64,000 nt of DNA from Bacteroidales bacterium (GCA_017417315.1 JAFPZK010000068.1:121728-185727), one strand, 5' to 3'. Counted from the first letter of the stretch, positions 34,445-45,041 are shown. Notes: generated by a model from the letters alone, not told the origin. Made by a program: numbers and translations.

Positions 34445-35890
34445 TTAGAAATTGCCATAATCCCAATCGCTTGAATTACGTCCCATATAAGATCTTACAC
34501 ATCTGAAACCGATGTAGCATTTTGATGTATCTTGATATTCGTAAGTACGGGTCGCAACTTGAAGATAATATCCTACGTCTTTCCAAGAGCCACCGCGAAC
34601 TACTTTTCTTTTCAATACCGGTGGGTCGTCAGCCAAAGCGTTGTAACTATAATCGGGGTTCAAGTCGTGAGTGTAACTATAAGCCGATTCGTCGAATGCG
34701 TTAGAAGTCCATTCTGCAACGTTACCTGCCATGTCGTAAAGACCGTACTCGTTAGGAGCGTAGGTTGCAACTTCGATAGTTCTTGCTGCGCCGTCGTCTG
34801 CATAACGTCCGCGTAAGGGTTTGAAGTTAGCAATAAAACAGCCCGAATTGTTTCTTGTGTAAGGACCGCCCCAAGGATACATTGACAATGCCAAACCACC
34901 GCGTGCTGCATATTCCCATTCTGCCTCGGTAGGGAGACGGTAACTTTCCATCGGAAACTGACCATTGTTGATAAGGAAGTTGTTCAAAAGGTCGGTTCTC
35001 CAAATACAGAAAGCCGTTGCTTGTTTCCAGTTAACGCCTACAACAGGATAGTCGTCAAATGCAACGTGCCAAAAATACTTTCTTGCCATCGGCTCGTTGT
35101 ACGAATAAGTGTAGTCGCTCATCCAACAAAGTGTGTCGGGATATACGTTGATTCTTCCTTGCATGATGAAAGAACGTCTGTCCTGAATCGGAACTACGTT
35201 ACCTTTTGCGTCAACAACCGTTCCGTCGTATTTACCGCCGGTGAAATCTTCGTTGAAGTTGTAACGGTTTTGTTTCAAAGCAGCCTGACGGAGATCAACC
35301 CAATAGTAATCGTAAATCAACTTTCTTGTGTCGATTTCCTGCAATTTGTTGAAACGTTCCTCTTTGATAAGGAACAAGTCTTTTGTTGCGTCCGAAATAG
35401 CCTGACGCTCTTCGCTTTTGCCGGATTTGTCCCAAACTTTGTCTCTGTTTTCCCAGTTGAGCCAACAGGTTTTCGGGTCTGACGGGTCGTACTCGTTAGG
35501 GTCAACTTTGTCTTCGTCAACGTTAATCTTAAACATATTTCCCTTTGCATCGTCGCCCGCACCTGCGATAAGGCACAAACGCATTGCAATAGAGTCTCTT
35601 ACCCATTCTACAAACTGACGGTATTCGTTGTTTGTAATTTCCGTGTCGTCCATCCAAAACGGGTCTACCGTTATGGTTTTTGCTTGTGCGGTCATCGAAA
35701 AAGGTACGTCTTGGTCGTTCGGTCCGATGTTGCAACTTCCCTGAGGAATGAAAACCATTCCGTACGGGTCTGTTTCTACGTAGTTTTTCGGACGGTTGCC
35801 CGCTCCTACAAGTTCGCCCGTTTCTTTGTTGCTAAGACAACCGCTGAGAACCATAAGCCCTGATGCCGCTGCTATAATAACTTTTTTCAT
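34445..35890 (-). CDS. gldK: Type IX secretion lipoprotein GldK/PorK
   Basis: GldK is an outer-membrane-anchored lipoprotein that forms the periplasmic ring of the type IX system with GldN. The lipobox is LMVLSGC (Cys18). The body is an FGE-sulfatase-like domain (MVFIPQGSCNIGPNDQD, WMDDTEITNNEYRQFVEWV, RLPTEAEWEYAARGG, VVRGGSWKD). The NYVETDPYGMVFIP start and the WVRDSIA segment distinguish it from GldJ. At 481 aa the length is typical. The usual next genes gldL, gldM and gldN do not follow; a terminator and a convergent gene do. Confidence 0.88.
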   Translation of the reverse strand: MKKVIIAAASGLMVLSGCLSNKETGELVGAGNRPKNYVETDPYGMVFIPQGSCNIGPNDQDVPFSMTAQAKTITVDPFWMDDTEITNNEYRQFVEWVRDSIAMRLCLIAGAGDDAKGNMFKINVDEDKVDPNEYDPSDPKTCWLNWENRDKVWDKSGKSEERQAISDATKDLFLIKEERFNKLQEIDTRKLIYDYYWVDLRQAALKQNRYNFNEDFTGGKYDGTVVDAKGNVVPIQDRRSFIMQGRINVYPDTLCWMSDYTYSYNEPMARKYFWHVAFDDYPVVGVNWKQATAFCIWRTDLLNNFLINNGQFPMESYRLPTEAEWEYAARGGLALSMYPWGGPYTRNNSGCFIANFKPLRGRYADDGAARTIEVATYAPNEYGLYDMAGNVAEWTSNAFDESAYSYTHDLNPDYSYNALADDPPVLKRKVVRGGSWKDVGYYLQVATRTYEYQDTSKCYIGFRCVRSYMGRNSSDWDYGNF

Positions 35891-35975
35891 AATACTGTAT
35901 TAATTTGCTGATATACTCTTATAACGTAAGTTTCTGAAATTTCTTTTGTGAAACAGAAACTTTTTTTAATTTTTT

Positions 35976-36902
35976 TTATAAAAACCTTACGCTCCGTACT
36001 TTTTGAGCCGGTTTCGACTTTTCAGGCATAAAACTATAACCTAACATAAGTTCAAAAGAACCTGCGTTTGTTTTTCTTAGTTTCGACAGCCCTATCTCGT
36101 AAGCCGCGCCTACTTTAAAGTCGCCTGCTACTATCAAACCTGCAAGGAGCGTTATTGCATCTTCGTTTCTATAAGTAACGCCGCCCCATACTTTTTTATT
36201 GTATAAAACATTAAGATTTATATCAAATTGTAAGGCGTTGCCGTCTGACATTACAATAACTGACGGTGTCAAATCAAATAACGAATTGGATAAAGAAATA
36301 TTATACGAACCCGTTAAAAAATAATGTCTTGCTAAAAAAGTTTGTCCGTCTTCCGAAAAATCCAATGCCGGCTCGTGTATATGCGAGGACGAGAAACCGA
36401 GTGTCAAACCGCCCACATTATAATAAAGCCCCGCACCCAAATCGAAAATCATTTTGCGGGTTTTGCCTTGAAAAATTGCTTCAAATTCGTCAGGAAACTG
36501 CCAATCGCCGTCAATGGACTTGTTGTAAAGCCCTGCGTCAACACCGATTGCGAAAACACCCGCTCCGACTTGAATGTGATGCGAATAAGCCGCCTTCGCC
36601 GTAAAATTGGTTTCAAAACCGATTTTGTCGTTGACCATCGTAAAACCGATTCCGTGCTGTCTGCCGAGAATGTTTACGGGCATATCGGCGGTCAGCATAG
36701 TCGTTTTTGGACCGCCGTCAAGCCCCATCCATTGATCTCTGTAAATGAGTGTTCCGTTAATAACGCCTTCGGTGCCGCAATAGGCGGGATTGTAACCCGT
36801 CTGATTGAACATAAAATGGCTGTAATGGGCATCTTGCTGGCCGAAACACACGTAAGCATTAAGTAATACCGCTAATGCGATTAACAATTTTTTTGTCATC
36901 AT
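35976..36902 (-). CDS. porP: PorP/SprF-family type IX secretion membrane protein
   Basis: The signal peptide (KKLLIALAVLLNAYVCFG) leads into the PorP/SprF start QDAHYSHFMFNQTGYNPAYCG, then an outer-membrane beta-barrel of about 290 residues. PorP-type proteins help place T9SS cargo and partner with PorK/GldK. It begins on the topA stop (ATGA overlap) and is followed by gldK after 85 bp. Start at either of two adjacent Mets. Confidence 0.9.
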   Translation of the reverse strand: MMTKKLLIALAVLLNAYVCFGQQDAHYSHFMFNQTGYNPAYCGTEGVINGTLIYRDQWMGLDGGPKTTMLTADMPVNILGRQHGIGFTMVNDKIGFETNFTAKAAYSHHIQVGAGVFAIGVDAGLYNKSIDGDWQFPDEFEAIFQGKTRKMIFDLGAGLYYNVGGLTLGFSSSHIHEPALDFSEDGQTFLARHYFLTGSYNISLSNSLFDLTPSVIVMSDGNALQFDINLNVLYNKKVWGGVTYRNEDAITLLAGLIVAGDFKVGAAYEIGLSKLRKTNAGSFELMLGYSFMPEKSKPAQKVRSVRFL

Positions 36903-39415
36903 TTGCTTGTTTTTTTAGTTTTCTTAGTCGTTTTTTCTTCTTTGCCGCCGTTTTTTACGCCCGCTATTGCAAGACATTCCTCTTCCGAAAGTTTTTCGGG
37001 GTCGGTCTGTGCGGAAATTTTATAGTATTTTTTCTTGTACCAAACCGTCGGGTGTCCCCAGCGGTCTTTTACAACTTTCAAATCGTCGCTAAACTCTTTT
37101 ATCATTCTCGCCGCATCCGTTTCGCGTTTTTGATTGATTAATTCAACACAACGCTCGTAACTTACGGTCATCGGGTCGTCAGTCTTCTTTAAAGAAATAA
37201 ACTTGCCGGCGTGAGAAATGTAAGGTCCGAAACGTCCTACCGCAACGGTCATCTTTTTGTCTTCGTATTCGCCTACAACTCTCGGTAATTCAAAGAGTTT
37301 TAAGGCTTCATTTAAAGTAACTTTTTCAACCGTTAAGGGTTTCAAAAGTGTAGCGTATTGAGGTTTTTCATCGCCTTCGTTTTCGCCGAGTTGAACCATA
37401 GGACCAAATCTGCCGACTCTTGCGTAAACGTTTTTGCCGGTTTTCGGGTCAGTTCCTAAAAGTCTGCCACCTTGCTCATTACTAAGCAGTTGAAGTGCTT
37501 CTTCTAATGTAATGGTTTCAATATGTTGACTTTTTGTAAGCGATGCGTAAACGGGTTTTTCGTCATCTGTCGTCTCGCCTAACTGAACGATAGGACCAAA
37601 CCGTCCGATTCTGACCGAAACGGGTTTGCCGGTCGTCGGGTCGTTGCCCAAAACTCTTTCGCCGACACTGCGTTTGCCTTCAATGCTCTTTTCAATCGTT
37701 TCGTGGAACGGGTTGTAAAATTCTTTCAACATTTTAGCCCATTCAAGATTGCCCTCGGCTATTTCGTCAAAATCTTTTTCCACCCTTGCCGTAAAGTTGT
37801 AGTCCATAATGTCAGTGAAATTCTCTGACAGATAGTCTGTTACAACCATTGCAATGTCGGTGCAGAAAAGTTTGTTTTTTTCCGCGCCGCTGTTTTCTTT
37901 TTTGATGCTGCGCGTTATTTTGCCGTCTTTTAAAACAAGACTGACGTATTCGCGCTCAGTGCCGGGACGGTCTTCTTTCAACACGTAACCTCTCTTAATC
38001 ACCGTAGTAATAATAGGTGCGTAGGTTGACGGTCTGCCGATTCCGAGTTCTTCAAGCCTTTTAACGAGGCTTGCCTCCGTATAACGTGCTGACGGACGAG
38101 TGAAACGCTGATTAACTTCCAAATTATCAAGCGTTAATGCCATATTTTTCTTTAAATCCGGCAAAAGTTGTTCGTCTGTGTCGGTTTCGTCGTCAGTGCC
38201 TTCGAGATAAACTTTCAAAAAGCCGTCAAATTTTACCGTTTCGCCCGTTGCTGAGAAAACGGCGTGGTTTTTTACCGATTCAATTTCGATGTTTGTCCTT
38301 TCCAAAACTGCGTCCGACATCTGAGATGCGAGAGTACGCTTCAAGATTATTTCATAAAGTCTTTGTTCGTCCCATTTCTGACTGACTACCTGCCGTTTAA
38401 CGGACGTCGGGCGGATAGCCTCGTGAGCCTCTTGTGCGCCTTTTGATTTTGTCTGATATTGTCTGGGCTTAGAATATTTTTCGCCGTAGTTTTCGGTAAT
38501 GAAACTTTTGCAGTCGTTAACGCAGAACGCACTGAGGTTAACGCTGTCAGTTCTCATATAAGTGATAAATCCCGACTCGTAAAGGCTTTGCGCCAAGGTC
38601 ATCGTCTGACTTACCGAAAATCCGAGTTTGCGGCTTGCCTCTTGTTGAAGCGTTGAAGTCGTAAACGGCGGTGCAGGAGTGCGTTTTGCGGGTTTTGTTT
38701 CAATGTTTTTGACGGCAAAACTGCTGTTAACGCAGCCTTCGAGAAGCCTTTGTGCGGCTTTTTCGTCATCGAGTTTGCCGGTGTATTCGGCTCTGAAACT
38801 TGTGCCTTTTGAAAGAGGAATGGTAAATTTTCCTACCGCCTTATAATAATCAGTGGACTGGAAATTCATGATTTCCCTTTCCCTTTCAACGATTAACCTC
38901 ACAGCAACGGACTGAACCCTGCCTGCACTGAGATTGCTTTTTACCTTTTTCCAAAGTACTTCGCTGAGTTCAAAGCCGACTAAGCGGTCAAGAATACGTC
39001 TTGCCTGCTGAGCGTTAACGAGGTTTAAATCAATGGTTCTCGGATTTTTAACCGCCTCATCGATTGCGGTTTTGGTGATTTCGTGAAAAACGATTCGTTT
39101 GGTTGTTTCGACGGGCAGTTTCAGCGTAACAGCCAAATGCCATGCGATAGCCTCCCCTTCACGGTCCTCATCGGATGCGAGCCAAACGGTCTGAGCCGCT
39201 TTAACATCCTTTTTCAAATCGCTTACAACCTTCTTTTTTTCTGCGTCCACCTCGTAGGTTGGAGAGAAATCGTGTTCAATGTCAATTCCGTAGTTCTTTT
39301 TAGCCAAATCCCTGATGTGTCCGAAACTCGGCTTTACAATGTAATCATCTCCCAACAATTTGCCGATTGTTTTCGCCTTTGCGGGGGACTCCACAATCAC
39401 TAAATTCTTTGCCAT
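36899..39415 (-). CDS. topA: DNA topoisomerase I
   Basis: This type IA enzyme relaxes negative supercoils. The Toprim start NLVIVESPAKAKTIGKLLG and the catalytic tyrosine in GFITYMRTDS are intact. Instead of zinc fingers the C-terminus carries three TopA repeats (GRFGPIVQLGE, GRFGPMVQLGE, GRFGPYISH), followed by a lysine-rich tail (EEKTTKKTKKTSK). The start at 39415 (MAKNLVIVES) was chosen; the 11 extra residues up to 39448 are not family-like. The 838-aa length is normal for Bacteroidetes. Confidence 0.97.
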   Translation of the reverse strand: MAKNLVIVESPAKAKTIGKLLGDDYIVKPSFGHIRDLAKKNYGIDIEHDFSPTYEVDAEKKKVVSDLKKDVKAAQTVWLASDEDREGEAIAWHLAVTLKLPVETTKRIVFHEITKTAIDEAVKNPRTIDLNLVNAQQARRILDRLVGFELSEVLWKKVKSNLSAGRVQSVAVRLIVEREREIMNFQSTDYYKAVGKFTIPLSKGTSFRAEYTGKLDDEKAAQRLLEGCVNSSFAVKNIETKPAKRTPAPPFTTSTLQQEASRKLGFSVSQTMTLAQSLYESGFITYMRTDSVNLSAFCVNDCKSFITENYGEKYSKPRQYQTKSKGAQEAHEAIRPTSVKRQVVSQKWDEQRLYEIILKRTLASQMSDAVLERTNIEIESVKNHAVFSATGETVKFDGFLKVYLEGTDDETDTDEQLLPDLKKNMALTLDNLEVNQRFTRPSARYTEASLVKRLEELGIGRPSTYAPIITTVIKRGYVLKEDRPGTEREYVSLVLKDGKITRSIKKENSGAEKNKLFCTDIAMVVTDYLSENFTDIMDYNFTARVEKDFDEIAEGNLEWAKMLKEFYNPFHETIEKSIEGKRSVGERVLGNDPTTGKPVSVRIGRFGPIVQLGETTDDEKPVYASLTKSQHIETITLEEALQLLSNEQGGRLLGTDPKTGKNVYARVGRFGPMVQLGENEGDEKPQYATLLKPLTVEKVTLNEALKLFELPRVVGEYEDKKMTVAVGRFGPYISHAGKFISLKKTDDPMTVSYERCVELINQKRETDAARMIKEFSDDLKVVKDRWGHPTVWYKKKYYKISAQTDPEKLSEEECLAIAGVKNGGKEEKTTKKTKKTSK

Positions 39416-39506
39416 CTGTATTGAATCGTTTTTTACGTAAAAAATCAAAGCGCAAAATAAACAAAAATATTGCTCACGGACAAATTTTTTTTAGGATTTT
39501 AGTTTT

Positions 39507-42443
39507 TTACAATTTTACGACTTTTCTGACAATGCCGTTTATGCGTAATAGATAAAATCCTGATTTTAAATTTTGTACATTTATTTGATTAGAAATTCCT
39601 TTAAGTAAAACTCTGCCTTGCATATCGGTTAAAATATATTCGGGCATTTTATCAGTAGAGGTCTTTATAAAAATCGTTTCTTTAACGGGATTTGGATAAA
39701 CGGTTAATAAAAAGTCGTCTTTCTTTACGTTTTCAATGAAAACAACGTCAGTATAAAGCGGTTTTTCTTCGAAAACTTCACCTTTTGAATTGTCATCGTA
39801 TGGTGTTGATTTTGAGAATACTATGTAATTAGTATAGCCGTCAGAGGCACAACCGTAACTTTGTGACTTTTTCATTTCAGGCACTTTAACTTCCGAGATT
39901 TTTTTGCCGTTGTTTTGATAAAGAGTCAGAGTCGTGGCTTGGTTTTTTAGCGTAAAGTTTGTATGCAAAGCGTTTTGCGTATGGAGCGAATCTAAGAAGA
40001 AAACGATTTTGCCTTTTCCCGAAACTGCCGTTAAATCAGGCTGATAAAACGGAACCATATAATACGTAGTGCCGTCAGAGAGATACATTCCCGCCATATC
40101 AACAGTTTGCTCTGAGGTGTTGAAAATTTCTATCCAAGAGGGAAACGAATTGTTGTCAGCATACAAAGTGCCGCAGTTGCGGTTTTGTATTTCGTTGATA
40201 ACGAGGCTTTTCTCCTCAGAGTTCATAACATAATCTGCCGGAATTACAGGCTTCGGATTATCTTTTGTATGAAGCGTTATTTTCATATCTGAGGACGGAA
40301 TAACTGAAATTTCTTCTTCGAAAACTAATTCCGGTTCAGAATCGTTTTTGATTATTTCCCAAAAGTCAATAACTTTGTTTTCAGGAAGTTGTGCTTTTAG
40401 TTTTAGTTTTATGCCGCCGAAAAATCCGCTTTTAATTTCTGCACCGGCGTTGTGATTGTTGACAAAAAAACTTATTCCCGAAATATCACCGTAAACTTCC
40501 GTGAAAAATCTGTCCGTTAAATTAAAATAGTCTTTTAGGTTTTGAATCACGAAATTCGGACGGTTTTTGTACCATTGATTCATACTTTCGATGTTGCCTA
40601 CCCAGTCGCTGTGTCCCATCCAAGTCGGCCAACGCTGAATTTGATAATGCCATTCATCGTAAATCACATTCTTTAAAGAATCAGAGAGGTTTTTAACGCG
40701 TGAATACTCGAAAGTGTTGTCGATATGATAAGAAAAACGTTGCACAAAATCCGCTTTAAAGTCCTCGTTTTCAAGAAGTTTTCTAATGACGAGATTGCTC
40801 CATAATTGTACCGGCGGCCAATAACTGTTGTTTGTTGCCAACACACGTGCAAGAGAATTTTCATGCGGTTTGCTGCCGTAGAGATTGCTAGAATATTCCG
40901 ACCCGAAAAGAATCCATCGCCATTTTGAATTTTTGCCGTCAGTGTTCCAAAACTTTATGTTGTTGCCGGGCCAATCATAATTGTCGATGTAAATTTGTGT
41001 AATCCAATAATCTATAAAGTTGTCAATGTCCATATAACGGCTGATTGTCTCGTAATTTTCTTGTTTTGACAAGTCGTTTTTTTGAGCAAAAAGATGTACA
41101 TTTTTATAATAATCGTCTTTTTTACCGTCAATTACTGAATATTCGTTTTCCAAAAGGTTGACTTTTTCGTCGTCAGCACCGTAGTTTTCTTCAATGAAAT
41201 GCGTGGAAACTTTTTCCCTGATGTTATGGATTCCGAAATATTTTCCGTTTAAAAATACGACACAGGCTCTGTAACCCTGATAATCAAGGTTCATATTTCT
41301 GCCTGCAAGAAGCGAAACGAGCGGGTCGCGGGTTTTTGTATAACACCAATCGTTAGCACCGCTGCGAAGGACTATCGACTTAAATTCTGAAATATCTTTT
41401 TGTGGGAAAAATTTGTAATTAAGACGTGTTAGTCCGTATTTTTTTCTTGCGGTGATTTTCAGCGATTTTTGGTCGTTGCCTCTCGAACACGAACCCGTAA
41501 TTTTTACGCCCGCATCAAGCGAAAGTTGAAGTTTTTTGTCGTTGTCAAAATATTCAAAATGAACGGGATATTCCCAATCGCGGTTCCAGTTTCGAGGCTC
41601 TTCGGAGCAGTTGCCAGAGATTCCGTTAGTTCCCGTAACGTAAAAGCCTATCTTGTTGTCCCAAAAGTATTTATCGTCAGTTGAAAGACAGACTATCGGG
41701 AGTTTTATTTCACGACTATTGATGAAAAAAGTCGCGGTTTTGGTTTCGCTGTTTTTATATCCCTGACGAATAGAAACTGCACGGATTACTGTCGTTTTCC
41801 CGATGTTGATTTTGCCGTTATATTTCGGTGATTTGTTTGTCGGTGTGCTGCCGTCTAAGGTATAATAAATTGTAGCCGAAGGGTCTTCGCATGTGATTTC
41901 TAATAATTGTGCCGAGGTGTAAAAACCTGCTTGAAGCGAAAAATCAGGCGTTTTGGAAAGCGGGGAAGCATAACTATTGCTTTTTCCGGGTGTCGCCTTA
42001 TCGAAAACTGCCCATTCTTCAAGATTTGCTGCTCTGCCGAATGAACGGTCTTTTAACATGTTAGGAACTGTTATTTTATCTGCAACTTCACCATCAGGAT
42101 TGGTTAACAAAATGGTTTCGCCTTCTGAGGAAATCTTGAAATTCGTGTTAAGGTTTTCGCCCCGTCCGTTGCATAAAACTAATTTGCAACCGCCCGGATT
42201 TATGACAATATCTTCTTTGAAAGTAAATTTTTCCGGTTTTTTCGGATTGTCGGACAGCGACCAACCTTTTAAGTTTACAAATTCGGGCGATGAATTGTAG
42301 AGTTCTATCCAGTCGTCAAAGGTTCCGTTGCCTACTTCTATCGTGTCGTTAGATGAACAGACTTCGTTGATAACTATTTGAGAATAAGATGTTTTTGCGT
42401 AACATAACAAAGCAATAATCAGCAAAATAAAAATATTTTTCAT
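39507..42443 (-). CDS. CotH-kinase/lamin-tail protein with type IX sorting domain
   Basis: Domains in order: signal peptide (MKNIFILLIIALLCYAKTSYS), lamin-tail domain (about 20-150), chitobiase/beta-hexosaminidase C-terminal-like domain (about 175-240, ATIYYTLDGSTPTNKSP), a CotH kinase-like domain (about 245-620; KSIVLRSGANDWCYTKTRD, FNGKYFG-like LNGKYFGIHNIREK and DNYDWPGNN), a second lamin-tail domain, and a C-terminal T9SS sorting domain (LTVYPNPVKETIFIK to SGFYLLRI). It is a predicted cargo of the type IX system encoded next door. The start at 42443 gives a clean signal peptide. CotH proteins can phosphorylate surface proteins; the target is unknown. Confidence 0.87.
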   Translation of the reverse strand: MKNIFILLIIALLCYAKTSYSQIVINEVCSSNDTIEVGNGTFDDWIELYNSSPEFVNLKGWSLSDNPKKPEKFTFKEDIVINPGGCKLVLCNGRGENLNTNFKISSEGETILLTNPDGEVADKITVPNMLKDRSFGRAANLEEWAVFDKATPGKSNSYASPLSKTPDFSLQAGFYTSAQLLEITCEDPSATIYYTLDGSTPTNKSPKYNGKINIGKTTVIRAVSIRQGYKNSETKTATFFINSREIKLPIVCLSTDDKYFWDNKIGFYVTGTNGISGNCSEEPRNWNRDWEYPVHFEYFDNDKKLQLSLDAGVKITGSCSRGNDQKSLKITARKKYGLTRLNYKFFPQKDISEFKSIVLRSGANDWCYTKTRDPLVSLLAGRNMNLDYQGYRACVVFLNGKYFGIHNIREKVSTHFIEENYGADDEKVNLLENEYSVIDGKKDDYYKNVHLFAQKNDLSKQENYETISRYMDIDNFIDYWITQIYIDNYDWPGNNIKFWNTDGKNSKWRWILFGSEYSSNLYGSKPHENSLARVLATNNSYWPPVQLWSNLVIRKLLENEDFKADFVQRFSYHIDNTFEYSRVKNLSDSLKNVIYDEWHYQIQRWPTWMGHSDWVGNIESMNQWYKNRPNFVIQNLKDYFNLTDRFFTEVYGDISGISFFVNNHNAGAEIKSGFFGGIKLKLKAQLPENKVIDFWEIIKNDSEPELVFEEEISVIPSSDMKITLHTKDNPKPVIPADYVMNSEEKSLVINEIQNRNCGTLYADNNSFPSWIEIFNTSEQTVDMAGMYLSDGTTYYMVPFYQPDLTAVSGKGKIVFFLDSLHTQNALHTNFTLKNQATTLTLYQNNGKKISEVKVPEMKKSQSYGCASDGYTNYIVFSKSTPYDDNSKGEVFEEKPLYTDVVFIENVKKDDFLLTVYPNPVKETIFIKTSTDKMPEYILTDMQGRVLLKGISNQINVQNLKSGFYLLRINGIVRKVVKL

Positions 42444-42493
42444 GTTGAAAAAAGTTTTTTGTAAATTAGAGGCGCAAGTTAACAAATTTTTAT

Positions 42494-42501
42494 TACATTT
42501 G
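42494..42501 (+). promoter_or_regulatory. -7 box of the penicillin-binding protein gene
   Basis: TACATTTG lies 38 bp before the start; no clear TTG at -33. Confidence 0.5.
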
Positions 42502-42539
42502 CGAAATATTTTTCCTTAAAAAATTAAGCGTACAAAAAA

Positions 42540-45041
42540 ATGGAATTGAGTGAAAAAACAAAGAGAAATTTTTTCCTTTTACTTTGGGCGGGATTTTTGA
42601 TTCCCGTGATTGCAGTTTTTGTGATCCTATTTATGATAGGCACGGGACATTTGGGATATATACCTGATTTTGAGGAACTTGAAAATCCTAAAAGTAGTCT
42701 TGCTTCGCAAATAATTTCTTCTGACGGAGTTCTTCTCGGTAAGTTTTACAAAGAAAACCGCACTACGGAAAACCGTTTTAATGATATTCCTAAAAACATA
42801 AAATCTGCACTTCTTGCAACCGAAGATGTCCGTTTTTATGAGCATTACGGTGTTGACTTGCAGTCGCTTTTCAGAGTTGCAAAAGGCCTTGTTACAAGAA
42901 ACGCTTCTTCCGGCGGCGGAAGTACGATTTCGCAGCAGTTAGCAAAAAACCTTTACAACATGCGCGACCATGAAAGACCGAGAGGTTTGATGGGAAAAAT
43001 AGTTATGAAACTTCAAGAATGGGTAACAGCCGTAAAACTTGAACGCCGTTATTGCAAGGACGAAATTATGTCGATGTATCTTAACACGGTAGGTTTTGGT
43101 CATAACGCTTTCGGAATTGAAGCGGCTTCAAAGACGTTTTTCGGTTGCAAACCAGACGACTTGAAACTCGAAGAGGCTTCCGTGCTTGTCGGCTTGTTGA
43201 AAGCCCCGACTAAATACAGCCCGAAGTCAAACCCGAAAAACGCTAAAAACCGTCGTAACACGGTGCTTTCTCAAATCGAGAAATATCAGGATAAACTCAG
43301 AGAAGATATTTACGAATACAAAATGCTTTCTCATTCTGAGTTTGAGAGCCTTAAAGCCTCTGATATTGTTTTGAAGTTTTCACAAGATACTCACGTTGAA
43401 GGACTTGCGCCGTATTTTAGGGAATTTCTAAGGACTACGATGACCGCTAAAAAGCCGGAAAGAATCAATTACGCTTCATGGCAGGACGATATTTACCATG
43501 AAGATTCGCTTATGTGGGAGACAAATCCGCTTTACGGTTGGTGTTATAAAAATCAAAAGGCAAACGGCGAGAATTACAACATTTATAACGACGGTCTCAA
43601 AATTTACGTTACGATAGATTCTCGTATGCAGAAATATGCCGAAGAAGCAGTTCGAGAGCACATGGGTACAGGTTACAAACTGCCTAACGGTACAAAACAA
43701 GAAGGTCTTCAATCTGTGTTTGAAAGAATTGAAATCAAAAGACATAAAAACAACCGTCCGTTTAGTGCGAGAATTTCAGAGGCGCAGATAAAACAGATTA
43801 TGAATCAGTCCGTTAAGAGAACTGAGCGTTGGAGAATCGGCAGCAAGGTCAACAAACTTGACAGTGTTACGATTATGAAACAGTTTCACACGCCGACTAA
43901 TATGCGTGTTTTCACATGGCAGCACCCCGAAGGCGTTGATACCGTTATGACACCTTGGGATTCGATTCTCTATTATAAAAAGTTTTTGCGTTGCGGTATG
44001 ATGAGTATGGAACCTCAGTCGGGACATGTTAAGGCTTACGTCGGCGGCATTGATTACCATTATTTTCAGTATGACCACGTAAGTTTGGGAAGACGTCAGG
44101 TAGGTTCTACTTTCAAACCGTATGTTTACGCGGCTATGTTCTTGAATCACAGGGAAATTCAGCCGGATCATTTGGTTGCTAACGTGGAATATTCAATTGA
44201 CAATCCGGGCGGTATTCCGCCGCATTATACGCCGAAATTTTCAAAATCTTCCCGCGACGGTCAGATGATAAAACTTTCGACGGGTTTAGGGCTTAGTCTT
44301 AATCAAATTTCGGCTTGGTGTATGAAACAGACTTCGCCGAAAGCCGTTTTGGAATTGGTTAGAAAACTCGGTATAATTTCACCCGTTCCCGAAGCACCGA
44401 GTATTTGTGTCGGTTCAGCGGAGGTAAAACTCAAAGAAATGGTGGCGGCTTATTGTGGTTTTGCTAATAACGGTTTTTCTACTTCACCTGTATTTGTAGT
44501 TGAAATAGAAGACAAAAACGGTAACAAAATCAGCGAGTTCTCTTCAACGCATAATCAGGCGATGGAGGCTATTGAGGCTTATAAAATGGTTGAAATGTTA
44601 AGGGTTGTAACTCACGGCGGTACGGCAAGCAGGGTTTGTGCCTCTTACGGCTTTAACATTGCGGCTGACTGCGGCGGAAAAACGGGTACGACAAACCTTA
44701 ACGCCGACGGTTGGTTTATGGGTATAACTCCTCAACTTGTCTCAGGTGTTTGGACAGGCGGTGAAGAGCGTTCGGTTCAGTTTTCTAACGGTGAATGGGG
44801 TCAAGGTTCGAGACTTGCGATGCCGGTTTGGGGACTTTATATGAGAAAAATTTATGATGACGAAAACTTGTCAAAAATTTATCGTCAGGACGTGAGATTT
44901 CCTATACCTGAGGATTATGAAAAATATGTTCAGGAAAACAAGTCTAACGGTCAAAACAATTCCGGCATAGAAAGCAACGTTGACGGCAACGAATTTAATA
45001 ATTATAACAATAACGACGATATTCAGGAAGGGGATTATTAA
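42540..45041 (+). CDS. Class A penicillin-binding protein (PBP1A-like)
   Basis: A bifunctional peptidoglycan synthase: one membrane helix (about 12-34), a glycosyltransferase GT51 domain (LLATEDVRFYEHYGVD with the catalytic E, then GGGSTISQQLAKNLYNM, EIMSMYLNTVGFGHNAFGIE), and a transpeptidase domain with the active serine in RRQVGSTFKPYVYA and the KTGTT motif. The C-terminal tail is rich in Asn, Asp and Gly and probably disordered. The stop overlaps the ATG of the DUF4249 gene (TAATG). At 833 aa it is normal for the group. Confidence 0.95.
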   Translation: MELSEKTKRNFFLLLWAGFLIPVIAVFVILFMIGTGHLGYIPDFEELENPKSSLASQIISSDGVLLGKFYKENRTTENRFNDIPKNIKSALLATEDVRFYEHYGVDLQSLFRVAKGLVTRNASSGGGSTISQQLAKNLYNMRDHERPRGLMGKIVMKLQEWVTAVKLERRYCKDEIMSMYLNTVGFGHNAFGIEAASKTFFGCKPDDLKLEEASVLVGLLKAPTKYSPKSNPKNAKNRRNTVLSQIEKYQDKLREDIYEYKMLSHSEFESLKASDIVLKFSQDTHVEGLAPYFREFLRTTMTAKKPERINYASWQDDIYHEDSLMWETNPLYGWCYKNQKANGENYNIYNDGLKIYVTIDSRMQKYAEEAVREHMGTGYKLPNGTKQEGLQSVFERIEIKRHKNNRPFSARISEAQIKQIMNQSVKRTERWRIGSKVNKLDSVTIMKQFHTPTNMRVFTWQHPEGVDTVMTPWDSILYYKKFLRCGMMSMEPQSGHVKAYVGGIDYHYFQYDHVSLGRRQVGSTFKPYVYAAMFLNHREIQPDHLVANVEYSIDNPGGIPPHYTPKFSKSSRDGQMIKLSTGLGLSLNQISAWCMKQTSPKAVLELVRKLGIISPVPEAPSICVGSAEVKLKEMVAAYCGFANNGFSTSPVFVVEIEDKNGNKISEFSSTHNQAMEAIEAYKMVEMLRVVTHGGTASRVCASYGFNIAADCGGKTGTTNLNADGWFMGITPQLVSGVWTGGEERSVQFSNGEWGQGSRLAMPVWGLYMRKIYDDENLSKIYRQDVRFPIPEDYEKYVQENKSNGQNNSGIESNVDGNEFNNYNNNDDIQEGDY

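Noticed and set aside
36342..36866. 174-codon plus-strand frame opposite porP
   Set aside because: Antisense shadow of a conserved outer-membrane protein.
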